A DNA stretch of 61,684 bases from Blautia sp. (lineage in GTDB: Bacteria; Bacillota; Clostridia; Lachnospirales; Lachnospiraceae), in contig JAFUCO010000102.1 of the NCBI GenBank assembly GCA_017459635.1, positions 1-61,684 of the forward strand, given 5' to 3'. The notes under the pieces are model-generated. The model saw only the letters and a program-made list of their open reading frames with translations, was not told the origin of the DNA and searched no databases. The position numbers were made by a program, and so were the translations under genes. Each line of letters starts with the position of its first letter. Positions within the stretch are counted from its first letter, which is position 1. This document shows, one piece after another, positions 25,669 to 35,076 of this stretch.

Positions 25669-25995
25669 CAAGTACCTGAAAAGCTGCATGAACTGCTTAT
25701 CTATCTCGCAAATACTAACCGCGAAAATGCCTGCAATCCCGAACTTGCCGCCCTCCAGTCCTGCATAGATGATATCAAAACTGATTCAGGGATCAAGGCG
25801 GCCTATATGGACTTAGCTGAATATATTGAGTTTGAATGTAATGAAGCAACCGAAGAGATCCGCGCCGAACGTGATGATGCTATTGCTGAACGTGATGACG
25901 CTATTGCTAAGCTCGATGCTGCACTTTGTCAAATAAATGAGATGAAGGCCGAGATAAAGATATTGCAGGAAAAGCTTTTGTCACTCAAAATGTGA
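25669..25995 (+). pseudogene. Rpn-family transposase C-terminal fragment
   Basis: Only about the last 108 residues of the transposase remain (HELLIYLANTNRENACNPEL, ALQSCIDDIKTDSGIKAAYM and the ERDDAIA coiled coil with two full heptads). The open frame can be read back to 25513, but that part is non-coding sequence shared with copy A in other frames. It is not functional. Confidence 0.75.
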
Positions 25996-26102
25996 ACTCA
26001 TTAAAGTTTAATATCATCTCTACGATATGGCAAAATAAGGAAAGTGCCTGAAAAGCCGCGTAAACTGCTCATGTATTTTGCAAATACCGGCTAAATAAAT
26101 CG

Positions 26103-26144
26103 AAGGGACGGTTCTCTGTCTTAAGACAGAGAACCGTCCCCTGT
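26103..26144. repeat. REP-like palindrome
   Basis: GGGACGGTTCTCTGTCTT and its inverted copy adjoin at the end of Rpn copy B, about 60 bases after the stop codon of the minus-strand nucleotidase gene. Confidence 0.85.
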
Positions 26145-26204
26145 GTTCACTCCAAAGACGTGTTTTAAAACGCTCTTCTTAAACGTCTTAAAAAACAATT
26201 TGTC

Positions 26205-27986
26205 TTATTCTTCTGCAGCTTCTTCAATTACTTCTTCCAGCTCATCCTCAGAAGCCTCTTCTTCGAGAACTTCTTCCGGCTCTTCTTCCTCAATGGCCTC
26301 TTCCGGTGCTTCTTCTACAGCCACTATCCTTCCCTGGCCGTATGGATCCTGATATTCTTCTCCGACCACTCCTCCGAGAGTCTCGATGATATAATCTTTC
26401 AGGACCTGATTATCCAGCTTGACGCTTTCCTGAAGGACCTTGCAGCCGTCGAACGCAGTATTTCCATCACCATGGTCGAGCAGCATATAGTCGTGTGATG
26501 CCACGGTGTATATTTTGTCAAGATCAAGAGGTTCGTCACCGACCATAACGTTCTTGACGCGATATTCTCCCTCTACACCGGTAAACATACCGTTCTCATC
26601 TGAAGTGGCAGAAGTCTCAATATAAGTATGGATCTCATATGTAAGTCCTGATACCTGCAGGAATCCGCCCGATTCTGACGGTACTGCACGTGCGTTCCAT
26701 TCCAGTGCATCCAGTATCTGCTGGCCGGTAGCTTCTATTACAGTAAGTGAATTTCCAAACGGATGTACCAGCAGGACATCATTGAGAGTGATATCACCGG
26801 CAGGTATGCTGACCCGGATTCCGCCGCCGTTTACCAGGCCTATATCCGCCCGGCCCTGATCACGGTAAGCATCCGCACAAAGGTCGCCCAGATTTGTTTC
26901 TGCCCGGCGGACAATACGTATCGGATTGTTCTGTTCGTCGACCTCGGTCGGATCATATATGGTCAGATCAACAGCTGTCTTTGCCACCACCTCAGCCAGG
27001 GCTTCATCAAGATCAGCGGTAGCTTCCTCAAGTTCTTCCGTCATTGAATTGGTAATGCCGAGAAGCTCAGGAACAGACACGTCATTTTGCCAGGTGTAAA
27101 GGCCGTTTGAGATACTGCCGTCCTCTGCTGATATTCTCACCCAACCAATGTTTGCAAGCTTTGTGCCGCAGGCAGTACGGATCACATCTTCTCCATCCTT
27201 ATTGCTCATAACTATCTGGTCAGTATCATGAGAATGTCCGTCAGTCATGACGTCTATTCCGCTTGTGTTGGAAAGAACATCGGCATATGTCCACGGAATA
27301 CACTCTGCCTCGTTCCCCAGATGTCCCATAAGGAAAACATAATCGGCGCCTTCCGCTCTGGCATCGTCAACTGATTTCTGCACTGCATCATAGACATCAT
27401 CTCCTGTATCATCCTGAAGGAAATTATAAATAAACTCTCCTTCTTCATTCTGGAAATATCTCGGAGTTGACCCGGTAGGAGTTTTTGGAGTCGTCACGCC
27501 AACGAAACCGATCTTTATGCCCTCAACCTCCTCGATAACATACGGATTAAATACCAGTTTCCCTTCTTTATTAAAGTTGCAGCTGATGTATGGGAACTCT
27601 GCTTTTTCAGTAAGTTCCAGAAATCTGTCCATTCCATAATCAAACTCATGATTTCCGGGAATGGCAACATCATAGCCAATATCATTCATAAGGTTGATTA
27701 TCGCTTCGCCTTCTGTCATGGTTCCAAGAGGTTCACCCTGTATGGCATCTCCATCATCAATCAGAAGAACATGGTTTCCTTCTGCCTCAAGTTTTTCCTT
27801 TATCGCCTGCAGGCCTACAAAAGTAAAGTTCTGGTCCACACCGCAGTGAACATCGCTGGTGTAAAGCACCACAACATCCGAGCTGAGCTTACTTTCTTCA
27901 GTTTCTGCCTCTTCAGCAAATACCGGCGTGGCAAGAGTCGCAGCTGACATTGAAAGGCCGAGAAAAACAGCGAGTAATTTCTTCAT
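26205..27986 (-). CDS. Secreted 5'-nucleotidase/metallophosphatase (UshA-like)
   Basis: This is a 593-residue secreted enzyme. After a signal peptide (MKKLLAVFLGLSMSAATLAT, cleavage near AEEAET) comes a metallophosphatase domain with metal-binding motifs TSDVHCG, DDGDAIQG, GNHEFDYG and the His pair in MTDGHSHDTD. A 5'-nucleotidase C-terminal domain follows (NLGDLCADAYRDQ, VNGGGIR, HPFGNSLTV). The last 35 residues are a strongly acidic tail of Glu/Ala/Pro repeats, with no LPXTG or SLH anchor. Its role is hydrolysis of external nucleotides or related phosphoesters, supplying nucleosides and phosphate. Confidence 0.93.
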   Translation of the reverse strand: MKKLLAVFLGLSMSAATLATPVFAEEAETEESKLSSDVVVLYTSDVHCGVDQNFTFVGLQAIKEKLEAEGNHVLLIDDGDAIQGEPLGTMTEGEAIINLMNDIGYDVAIPGNHEFDYGMDRFLELTEKAEFPYISCNFNKEGKLVFNPYVIEEVEGIKIGFVGVTTPKTPTGSTPRYFQNEEGEFIYNFLQDDTGDDVYDAVQKSVDDARAEGADYVFLMGHLGNEAECIPWTYADVLSNTSGIDVMTDGHSHDTDQIVMSNKDGEDVIRTACGTKLANIGWVRISAEDGSISNGLYTWQNDVSVPELLGITNSMTEELEEATADLDEALAEVVAKTAVDLTIYDPTEVDEQNNPIRIVRRAETNLGDLCADAYRDQGRADIGLVNGGGIRVSIPAGDITLNDVLLVHPFGNSLTVIEATGQQILDALEWNARAVPSESGGFLQVSGLTYEIHTYIETSATSDENGMFTGVEGEYRVKNVMVGDEPLDLDKIYTVASHDYMLLDHGDGNTAFDGCKVLQESVKLDNQVLKDYIIETLGGVVGEEYQDPYGQGRIVAVEEAPEEAIEEEEPEEVLEEEASEDELEEVIEEAAEE

Positions 27987-28154
27987 AAACCCATTTCTCC
28001 TTTCCGTTTAACAGACACATTTTTCCATGGATAACTGTGTGTTATGTTTTACCATTTTTAAACGATCATATGCAAATGGTAAATTGAGCAACTATTCGTA
28101 AAGAATGCACAATAGTTACAAATCCAATCCGTTCATTCACGAAATGTTAGTTAT

Positions 28155-28183
28155 ATTTTATCATACCAGGCTTAAGAATCCAA
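28155..28183 (-). promoter_or_regulatory. Promoter of the nucleotidase gene
   Basis: On the minus strand TTGGAT and TAAAAT are 17 bases apart, about 170 bases before the start codon. Confidence 0.5.
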
Positions 28184-28342
28184 TATATTTTTTGAGCGAT
28201 AATTATTACGATTTACGAATTCATAAAACACATCCAGTTTTTGCCTTATTGACACAAGGCATGCTTCGCTTTCATTAAGTCAGCCGCGGTGCATCCCTCT
28301 CATTGTCCGGTTTGCCGATGAGCAACGTTAATAAAATGATAT

Positions 28343-28388
28343 AGGGACGGTTATCTGTGCTGATCAAACAGCACAGATAACCGTCCCT
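28343..28388. repeat. REP-like palindrome, TCTGTGCT variant
   Basis: AGGGACGGTTATCTGTGCTG pairs with CAGCACAGATAACCGTCCCT around TCAAA. It lies just after the minus-strand gene at 28396-29601. Confidence 0.85.
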
Positions 28389-28395
28389 GTGTTCC

Positions 28396-29601
28396 TCATT
28401 CTTCAGTATTGTATGACATTTCCCATATTTCGGAATATGTAGGCAGCGGTGAATCAGTCGACAGACACATAAGCACAAAAGCCTCATATGCATTTACCGG
28501 ATACAGTTTCATCATGCCGCATCTTTCCAACAGCTGGTTTGTATCATCAATATAATTTCTGCACCGGACTTCCGGCTCAAGATCTTCCTGTTCCTGTGAA
28601 TAAATAAAGAACTGAAGGGTTATTAAATCAAACCGGTCAAGCTTTATAGTCTTTTTAAACAGGCTCTCAAGCCTCTGCCTGCTCATTCGTTTCTGATGAA
28701 AATGCTTTGATAATACAGAACTGTTCATCTTCCTGAGGTTTCCGTTCTTTTCCATAGGAATCCCATTACAAATTACCTTCTCTAGATCTCCCGGCGTGAT
28801 CTCATCGGGCGTCCAGATTTTTGTCTTCCTATTCTCCGGATCCTCATCACGGCTGTATATCTCTGCTATTATACTGCGCACATGATCATATAGATTAAGA
28901 AATTCCTTATAATTTGATTCCCTTAATTTGTCATAATCATTTTTCTTTTTCGATTCTTCCAGAAGTGAACATACCTGTTCTTCAATCTGCTCTCCAGATT
29001 CTCCCCCGGCGTCATCTACATTGATATCAGTTTCAAGATTGACATATTTTCTTATAAGTTTATGAGCCACTGCATACGGCAGATGTTTTTCATAGCAGTA
29101 ACTGTAGATGACTTCTTCAGGATCTGATGAGTTGAAATCTTCCTCCTTCAATACCTTGAGCAGAAATTCCGAAACATCCTCCTTTGTCATCCTGAGTCCA
29201 AACCCCAGGACAAAAACCGTTGACCGCTTTACGCTGTCCTGAGTAAGCCATCCTTTTATGATCGCCCCTGTTTTTTTGGTTGTATGTTCAAATGCAAAAG
29301 GCGCACCATTCTCCTTAAAGCTTTCACAAATGATCTCTTTATAGTCATTGTCTGTCAGATTCGAAAATGGTTCCTCTATACCGGTTCTTGTGTAAATATA
29401 TCTTTTGAGATAATCCTTGAACGAAACCAGTTCCATTTCTTTAAGCAGGTAATCAAAGATAGCCGCAGAATCCATGTCTTCAAAAAATGCAGAATAGATG
29501 ACCGAATTCATTTTTTTTACGGCTTTTCTTGTATATTCAAAGTCCTTGACTGTCAGTTCATCCCACATAAAAAGTGAATCTGTCAGATTTTTTTTATCCA
29601 A
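28396..29601 (-). CDS. Kinase-linked protein of unknown function (paralogue 1)
   Basis: This is a 401-residue soluble protein with no signal peptide and no domain I recognise. It is a close paralogue of the product of 39325-40542; shared blocks include MNSVIYSA, FEDMDSA, FKDYLKRYIY, KENGAPFAFE, RSTVFVLGFG, EDVSEFL, MSRQRLESL and VNAYEAFVLM. It starts at a TTG (29601) with TAGGAGGG upstream that overlaps the stop of the Ser/Thr kinase gene, so the two are translationally linked. The second paralogue also has a kinase gene fragment beside it. That repeated association suggests a substrate, adaptor or effector of the kinase, as inference only. Confidence 0.75.
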   Translation of the reverse strand: MDKKNLTDSLFMWDELTVKDFEYTRKAVKKMNSVIYSAFFEDMDSAAIFDYLLKEMELVSFKDYLKRYIYTRTGIEEPFSNLTDNDYKEIICESFKENGAPFAFEHTTKKTGAIIKGWLTQDSVKRSTVFVLGFGLRMTKEDVSEFLLKVLKEEDFNSSDPEEVIYSYCYEKHLPYAVAHKLIRKYVNLETDINVDDAGGESGEQIEEQVCSLLEESKKKNDYDKLRESNYKEFLNLYDHVRSIIAEIYSRDEDPENRKTKIWTPDEITPGDLEKVICNGIPMEKNGNLRKMNSSVLSKHFHQKRMSRQRLESLFKKTIKLDRFDLITLQFFIYSQEQEDLEPEVRCRNYIDDTNQLLERCGMMKLYPVNAYEAFVLMCLSTDSPLPTYSEIWEMSYNTEE

Positions 29602-29612
29602 AAAACACCCTC

Positions 29613-32129
29613 CTATCTCACAATGATATCTGCCTTTATAACGCAGTTTCCCTTCTCTACAGCTCCCAGATCAAGTTTATTCGTAAACTGACCATCTTCA
29701 AATTTCAGTAAATACGGAACTGGTTTCCCCAAAGGAACAGTAAATCTTTCATACTGAAAATATGTTTGTGCAGCAAATGTATCATCCAGATATAATTCAA
29801 CTGTAGAGTTTTTCCATCCTATTATACGTTTTCCGGTTCTGTTCACAAGATAGCCCTGTGCATACATACAGTTCTCTTTATAATAGACCTTATTGAGAAC
29901 AAATATAAGCCCGTTTCCTTTTACCTGTGCAAATGCCTGGCCAGCCTTGAGAGCCGCGTCAAACAGATTTCTTCTTACAGTTACTTCACAGTAACTGTCA
30001 TCAACAGCATCTACAATTCTTATGATTCGAGTTGTTCCAAGGTTTTTGGCTCTGACATACCCTTCTTCAACTGCCGCTATTCCTGAATTCTCAGATACAC
30101 ATTTAACATTTTTATCAGAAGGAGCATAATTACCGGGAAAAAGACTTTCGAGAGAAATCTTTCTCCCTTTAGTTACTGCCTTTTCCCTGCATTGAGTGTT
30201 ACTGACAATACACCCCTGACCGGCTGATTGACTCAGCATTACATGATCTGACCCCGGTCCGACTTGCGGAGTTGCCATACCTGACATCGTCGTTGATGAA
30301 TTCGAATCCGGCCTGGAGTTGCCATCCGGTGTTGGAGCCGGTGACGGGGTCAGTGTCGGGAGCGGTATTGTTAAACGTGCATCTTGACTCTGTGTGTCTG
30401 TCTTTGTTGAATTATTTCCATTGACAGTATTCACGTCCTGTATTGAAGCATCACTTCCCGATTGGTCAATTTCATACCTGCCTGTCCTTGATTCCAGTGT
30501 ATAATTGCCAGTATCTGCATATCCCGCATCATTATCATAATTCTCTTCAATATTATTACTGTCAGCCTCATTAACCGGCAGCACATTATAAAAATAATCC
30601 CTGTCATTATATCCCGGAAGAGCCGTATCATTTGCAGCTTCATTTTGATGTTTGCTTAATAATTCACCATATCCCGGTTCAGGTGCTTCAGTGATATTTC
30701 CTTTTTCCAATTCAGTATTGGTTCCTGAGACGCCACGCTCACTTTGTTTTTCCGGAACACGAAATGATTCCTCCACTACACCTTCCAGAACCTGTGCAGT
30801 AATGTTTCCGGATACGACACCTGTATCTAAAGTGTCTGTGGCTTCCTGCCTGACAGAATTGCCATGCATCTCTCCGGATCCGCCCCTTGCCAATTGTACC
30901 TGAAGCTCAGTATCATGCATCTGAACCGCATTTTCTGGGACTGTGGCTTCACTTATGATCCCCATATCGAAAGCGCCTGTTTCTGCTGTTTCAGCATTCT
31001 CCGCCGTATGACCGGTTTGATTCCAGTTACCATTCGCAAGAATTCCTGACGTCAGACTTTCAGTCACTTTTCCCAGCGGGGTTGATTTTATATAATCTCT
31101 TGTACTTGGATTACTCAGTGTGAAACCTGTCCCCAAAGCTGCTGCCACCACAGAAGCTGCTGCAAGCCGCCTCCATATGCTCTGGCTGACTCTTCGTTTA
31201 TACTTACCTGACTGGATTTTTTTAAGCGCGCTTTGCAGCGCCTGTTTAAACTCCTGTGCAGACTGATATCTGTCCCTGCTATGGTAAGCCACTGCTTTCA
31301 GCACGACCTTCGCAACAACGGAAGATGCATTGACCGGTGCCGGCATATGCTCTCCCTTCATTCTGCGGCTTAAAGCTTCCTCTTTATCCTTATAATAGAC
31401 GAGCTGTTTTTCAGTATCAAGAAATGGATCCCTGTTCTTATTCAGCAGTTTATAGACGACTATCCCCAGTGAATAAATGTCAGCAGTGATTCCGTATTTT
31501 CTCCCATGATAGATTTCGGGAGCCATATAGGTAAAAGTACCTTTGGCCGAATAACTGCCCACTGTCATCTTAATCTGACGTGCAACTCCGAAATCGCCAA
31601 GCTTAAAATGCTGCTGGTCTGTTACAAAGATATTATCAGGCTTTATATCCCGGTGGATAATATCTGACCTTTCACAGATTTCCAGTGCAGAGCAGATATC
31701 AATTGCCATCTTAAGGACATCCTGCTCGGTCATCTGCTTTTCTGTATAATAATCCGTGAAGCTTTTTAGATATTCCATCCTGATATAGATAGTCCACCCT
31801 ATCTTATCCTGATGTTCTTCGACAATATAATCCTCTATAGAAACGATGTTTTCATTGCCCTTCAGTTCGTTCATGAACTGAATTTCCTTCATGTAATCTG
31901 CGATCATATCTTCGAAATAAAGCTTTACAGATTCACTGCCCCTGAACTCCCGAATAAGCTGAATGACATCACTCTCATCCGATGGAATATCTATGACCTT
32001 TACTGCGCTTCTTAAAGTACCCTGTCCGTCATTTTTTTCTGCAAGATATACGCTGCCGTATGCACCCTCTCCTATCAGGTCGGTCAGGGCCCAGCCGCCC
32101 CATTGTTCCGGAATCTGCCGATCTGCCAT
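29613..32129 (-). CDS. Membrane Ser/Thr protein kinase with external domain
   Basis: This is an 838-residue PknB-like kinase. The cytoplasmic kinase domain (about 10-305) has all key motifs: glycine loop IGEGAYGSVYLAE, Lys in SAVKVID, IIHRDIKPDNIF, LGDFGVARQ and MAPEIYHG. A basic stretch and one TM segment (about 320-342) follow, then a long Ser/Thr/Asn-rich external linker (to about 620), an Ig-like part (VKCVSENSGIAAVEEGYVRA, TTRIIRI) and a C-terminal beta-rich domain (about 725-838). It lacks PASTA repeats, so the signal differs from muropeptide-sensing PrkC. Ribosome site GGGGGAAAG. It is followed by a conserved partner gene. Confidence 0.92.
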   Translation of the reverse strand: MADRQIPEQWGGWALTDLIGEGAYGSVYLAEKNDGQGTLRSAVKVIDIPSDESDVIQLIREFRGSESVKLYFEDMIADYMKEIQFMNELKGNENIVSIEDYIVEEHQDKIGWTIYIRMEYLKSFTDYYTEKQMTEQDVLKMAIDICSALEICERSDIIHRDIKPDNIFVTDQQHFKLGDFGVARQIKMTVGSYSAKGTFTYMAPEIYHGRKYGITADIYSLGIVVYKLLNKNRDPFLDTEKQLVYYKDKEEALSRRMKGEHMPAPVNASSVVAKVVLKAVAYHSRDRYQSAQEFKQALQSALKKIQSGKYKRRVSQSIWRRLAAASVVAAALGTGFTLSNPSTRDYIKSTPLGKVTESLTSGILANGNWNQTGHTAENAETAETGAFDMGIISEATVPENAVQMHDTELQVQLARGGSGEMHGNSVRQEATDTLDTGVVSGNITAQVLEGVVEESFRVPEKQSERGVSGTNTELEKGNITEAPEPGYGELLSKHQNEAANDTALPGYNDRDYFYNVLPVNEADSNNIEENYDNDAGYADTGNYTLESRTGRYEIDQSGSDASIQDVNTVNGNNSTKTDTQSQDARLTIPLPTLTPSPAPTPDGNSRPDSNSSTTMSGMATPQVGPGSDHVMLSQSAGQGCIVSNTQCREKAVTKGRKISLESLFPGNYAPSDKNVKCVSENSGIAAVEEGYVRAKNLGTTRIIRIVDAVDDSYCEVTVRRNLFDAALKAGQAFAQVKGNGLIFVLNKVYYKENCMYAQGYLVNRTGKRIIGWKNSTVELYLDDTFAAQTYFQYERFTVPLGKPVPYLLKFEDGQFTNKLDLGAVEKGNCVIKADIIVR

Positions 32130-32176
32130 CTTTTCTTTCCCCCGTTGAGTGGTGTTGACTATACTCTATCCCCTTA

Positions 32177-32205
32177 GTATTACCATGTCAGTCATTTAAA
32201 TTCAA
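32177..32205 (-). promoter_or_regulatory. Promoter of the kinase-partner operon
   Basis: On the minus strand TTGAAT, 17 bases, TGG-extended TAATAC; the ATG at 32129 is about 40 bases downstream of the predicted start site. Confidence 0.6.
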
Positions 32206-32324
32206 GCTTATTTTCAGATATTATAGTATATATTATATATTTAATTGTAAACATGTCTATATTTCGACTATTATAATATTCTAAGCATATTAATGATCTC
32301 TATCTGCTCACAGCGAGCACAAGT

Positions 32325-32381
32325 GTAATAACTATGCCTTTTGAGAGACCTCTTAAGCATCTTAAAAAGCATAGTTATTAC
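32325..32381. repeat. Intergenic inverted repeat
   Basis: GTAATAACTATGC and GCATAGTTATTAC are perfect 13-bp complements, extended by TTTT/AAAA with one mismatch, around a 23-base loop. There is no coding sequence around it. Confidence 0.7.
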
Positions 32382-32610
32382 TTATACTATCGTTACGAAC
32401 TTGAACTCAGCAGCTGCCAGCTGCATAGTTCTAGTATCCTCTTATAATACCAGTATACTTCTTTCCTGGTCCCCTCCCGTAGAATTCAAGGTACCTTCCG
32501 GCAAGTCTGAGCAATAGTGTAAGTGATTATGTGTTTATGAATGTATTATATCTCTGCCATTCCCGGACATATATAAACCTGTAGTTTAATTATTACAGGA
32601 TTCCTAAACT

Positions 32611-32645
32611 GAAAAGGGCTGCCGCAATTGCGACAGCCCCTTTTA
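32611..32645 (-). terminator. Terminator of the CAP-domain gene
   Basis: On the minus strand AAAAGGGGCTGTCGC pairs with GCGGCAGCCCTTTTC. It lies 27 bases after the stop codon. Confidence 0.8.
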
Positions 32646-32671
32646 CGATATTTATGAAGTATTGCCATCCA

Positions 32672-33823
32672 TCAATAACCAAGGCACATAGCCCAGCAGG
32701 TTCTTCCGTTCTTTTCATAGCATGCAATCCCGACTCTTGTCGCTTTTTTATCAAGCATGAGCCTTCTGTGGCCTTGTCCAGCGTATTTATCATTCATTTC
32801 TGACCATGCGCTTATTATCTGGCTGCCGGAAGTCTGTCCCCAACCAAGGCACTCTCCACAAGCTCTTGCATTCGAAGGATATGCAGTCCAACAGCTTCTG
32901 CCATCAGTCCTGTCATGAGTCTTGCGTCCATTTATGTAACACTGTCTCCACTGTTCTTCAGCGCGCGTCCTTGCAATTTTCTCCAATAATGCATCCCTTT
33001 TCAATGCCTTCAGACCGGTTACGGTTACTTTTGAAGTATTATTACTGTTCCAATACCACTGATTGTTTCTGGATGTACGGAAGCTGTTAAGTGCAGTATA
33101 TGCATCACTCACATTTCTGTATTTTCCTGTCTGGCTTACCTGGGTCTGTGAAGAAGATGTTGAAGCTGCTTTTACTGTGATTTTGCAGGATGCTTTTTTA
33201 TTTCCTACCGTTGCTGTGATCGTTGCTGTTCCTGCTTTCTTTCCTGTCACGGTTCCGTTTTTTACAACTGCTACATTGCTGTTGCTTGAACTCCATACAG
33301 GGCTTTTCTTAACCGTTGTATTTGAAGGAGCATAAGAAACACTCAGTGTAACTGTCTTGCCCTGGTTAATAGTTGCAGATGTTTTGTTTAAGGAGATGCT
33401 TTTCAGCGGAACCTCTTTTGCCAGTACATTTACTTCATAGGTCAGCCTGTATGTGCTGCCTGCCTTATATTTGCTTCCCGATTTAGTATAGGTGTTTACT
33501 GTAGCATAAGCTGTAAATTTACCCGGAGCTGTGCCTGTAAAAGTAATTCCCGCTTTTTTATTGCTGGTCATTGTCCCTGAGCAGAAACCCGAGGTCTTTA
33601 CATATCTGCTGTTGTATTGGAAGTAGCAGTTCGTGTATTTTCCTGCCGGTTCTTTTACCTCCACTCGTTTTGACTCTCCGACATGAATTGTAATTGCTGC
33701 CGGAACTTCATATCCTCCGGCCTTATTTTTGGTGGTGCCCGACGCCGCAAAAGAAGGCACGGCACATGCAATAAGTGTCAATACAGTAGTTATCAGCATC
33801 ATTACTTTTCTTAATCTTTTCAT
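32672..33823 (-). CDS. Secreted CAP/SCP-domain protein with Ig-like domain
   Basis: This is a 383-residue secreted protein; the ATG at 33823 has AGGAGG upstream. A signal peptide (MKRLRKVMMLITTVLTLIAC..) is followed by a beta-rich domain (to about 135), a Big_2 Ig-like domain (about 138-215: SLNKTSATINQGKTVTLSV, NVAVVKNGTVTGKKAGTATI), and a CAP domain (about 235-383) with RTRAEEQWRQCYI, KTHDRTDG, ECLGWGQ, SAWSEMNDKYAGQGHRRLML and CWAMCLGY. CAP proteins of bacteria are extracellular, with roles in adhesion or wall interaction. The CAP domain has several Cys that may form disulfides. The gene stands alone between two kinase genes. Confidence 0.9.
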   Translation of the reverse strand: MKRLRKVMMLITTVLTLIACAVPSFAASGTTKNKAGGYEVPAAITIHVGESKRVEVKEPAGKYTNCYFQYNSRYVKTSGFCSGTMTSNKKAGITFTGTAPGKFTAYATVNTYTKSGSKYKAGSTYRLTYEVNVLAKEVPLKSISLNKTSATINQGKTVTLSVSYAPSNTTVKKSPVWSSSNSNVAVVKNGTVTGKKAGTATITATVGNKKASCKITVKAASTSSSQTQVSQTGKYRNVSDAYTALNSFRTSRNNQWYWNSNNTSKVTVTGLKALKRDALLEKIARTRAEEQWRQCYINGRKTHDRTDGRSCWTAYPSNARACGECLGWGQTSGSQIISAWSEMNDKYAGQGHRRLMLDKKATRVGIACYEKNGRTCWAMCLGY

Positions 33824-34009
33824 TTTCTTATCCTCCTGTTCTGAAAAGTATTCTTGAGTACGGTTAAATAGTAACACGCGTCAAAAATCCATTTGTAGAA
33901 CAAAAGTGTCGGGAAAATTTTTTAAAAAAATTTTCAAATTCATAAAACCTTTTTCTTTCTCACCTCGTCTAAGTATCAGAAGGGAACAGTTTGGAAAGAG
34001 AGGTACCTT

Positions 34010-34963
34010 ATGAATTATATTAATTTACCGGAAAAATGGAATGATTGGACATTGACAGAACAGACAGGTCAGGGTTCTTCTGGTTCTGTATATCTTGCTC
34101 TGAGACGAACCGGCGAGGTTATCGAAAAATCTGCCATCAAGATTATTCATGTTTCAGCAGAAAATGATGAAAAGGCTGCACTGTTTTCTCTTTTTGGGCG
34201 TATTGATGCTGCAAAGAAATATGCAAAAGAACTGCTCCAGGCACATCTTACCGAAATCAGGATCATGGAGACTTTAAAAGAGAATCCGCATATCGTACAG
34301 ATTCAGGATTATGATATTCAGGAGTCGCCGGATCATATGTCATATACTGTTTTTATAAAAATGGAGTATCTTCAGACACTGGAAGAGCACCTGGGACAGA
34401 TCTATGCATCATACAGTAATCTACCGCAGATGCCCGAAGACAATAATCCGCCGCAGATGCCCGAAGAATACATCGATGAGATCAGAGCACTTGGATGTGA
34501 TATATGTGATGCTCTGGATGCCTGTCATAAACATAATATAATTCATCGCGATATAAAACCGGCTAACATTTTCTGGTCCGAAAAGGACGGTTATAAGCTT
34601 GGTGATTTTGATGCTGCATGCATCAAAGGTGAACCCTTGGACACCGATACTTCCACAGGGACCTTATTATATATGTCGCCCGAAATATTTAAAAGAGAGC
34701 CGTTCGATCATACCTCTGATCTGTACTCTCTTGGTATCCTCATGTATAAATATTTGAATAATAACCTCATTCCCTTCATTACAGAAACGGACAGCAGCAA
34801 TATCCATCAGGTAAGAAAAGCATTTGAGCTGAGAATGTCCGGCAAAGAGCTGCCGCTTCCATATTACAAGGGAGCTATTACGTCTCCTGTAATGACAGCC
34901 TGCAGGTTCTGTCCGGATCAGCGTTTTCAAAGCGCTATGATATTTAAAGATGCATTACTTTAA
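34010..34963 (+). CDS. Ser/Thr protein kinase with DFD in place of DFG
   Basis: This is a 317-residue soluble kinase: essentially only the kinase domain, with no TM segment. Motifs are the glycine loop GQGSSGSVYLAL, Lys in SAIKIIHV, HNIIHRDIKPANIFW, then LGDFDAACIKG where the Mg-binding motif DFG reads DFD (GAT codon at about 34609), and MSPEIFKREPFDHTSDLYSLG. A Pro/Gln-rich loop with a duplicated PQMPED/PQMPEE (about 141-157) interrupts the middle. It resembles the kinase domain of 29613-32129. Loss of the DFG glycine may reduce or alter activity. It starts from an AGAGAGG ribosome site, divergent from the CAP gene. Confidence 0.9.
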   Translation: MNYINLPEKWNDWTLTEQTGQGSSGSVYLALRRTGEVIEKSAIKIIHVSAENDEKAALFSLFGRIDAAKKYAKELLQAHLTEIRIMETLKENPHIVQIQDYDIQESPDHMSYTVFIKMEYLQTLEEHLGQIYASYSNLPQMPEDNNPPQMPEEYIDEIRALGCDICDALDACHKHNIIHRDIKPANIFWSEKDGYKLGDFDAACIKGEPLDTDTSTGTLLYMSPEIFKREPFDHTSDLYSLGILMYKYLNNNLIPFITETDSSNIHQVRKAFELRMSGKELPLPYYKGAITSPVMTACRFCPDQRFQSAMIFKDALL

Positions 34964-34977
34964 TAATATTTGTCTGT

Positions 34978-35007
34978 CATTCAAGTCCGGCAAGCCGGAC
35001 TTGAATG
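34978..35007. terminator. Perfect hairpin between convergent genes
   Basis: CATTCAAGTCCGG and CCGGACTTGAATG (13 bp) flank CAAG. There is no T-run on either side, so it may be an RNA-stabilising end or a binding site rather than a classical terminator. Confidence 0.5.
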
Positions 35008-35076
35008 CAATACTCATCTATAAGGGTGGTTTTTGATGCCGTTATATCTGACACAGACATTTTCATTTTCAAGTGG

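Larger units (their letters stand above)
25491..26144 (+). repeat. Decayed Rpn-transposase element, copy B
   Basis: This is a shorter copy of the element at 19934-20900. The first 180 bases match, then the sequence jumps at CCTGAA directly into the segment that begins CTGAAAAGCTGC, deleting about 280 bases. The 3' end and its REP-like palindrome are retained. Confidence 0.75.
27987..28395. other. 409-base intergenic region
   Basis: It holds the promoter and a long leader (about 160 bases, AT-rich, no clear fold) of the nucleotidase gene, and a REP-like palindrome at 28343-28388. No gene is seen. Confidence 0.55.
32130..32671. other. 542-base intergenic region with a large inverted repeat
   Basis: It contains the kinase promoter (32177-32205), an inverted repeat with 13-bp perfect arms (32325-32381), AT-rich sequence without open frames, and the terminator of the CAP-domain gene (32611-32645). 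An unrecognised small RNA is possible. Confidence 0.5.

Noticed and set aside
33914-33934. AAAATTTTTT/AAAAAATTTT palindrome as a terminator
   Set aside because: It has no GC stem and lies between divergent gene starts, so it is more likely just AT-rich promoter DNA.
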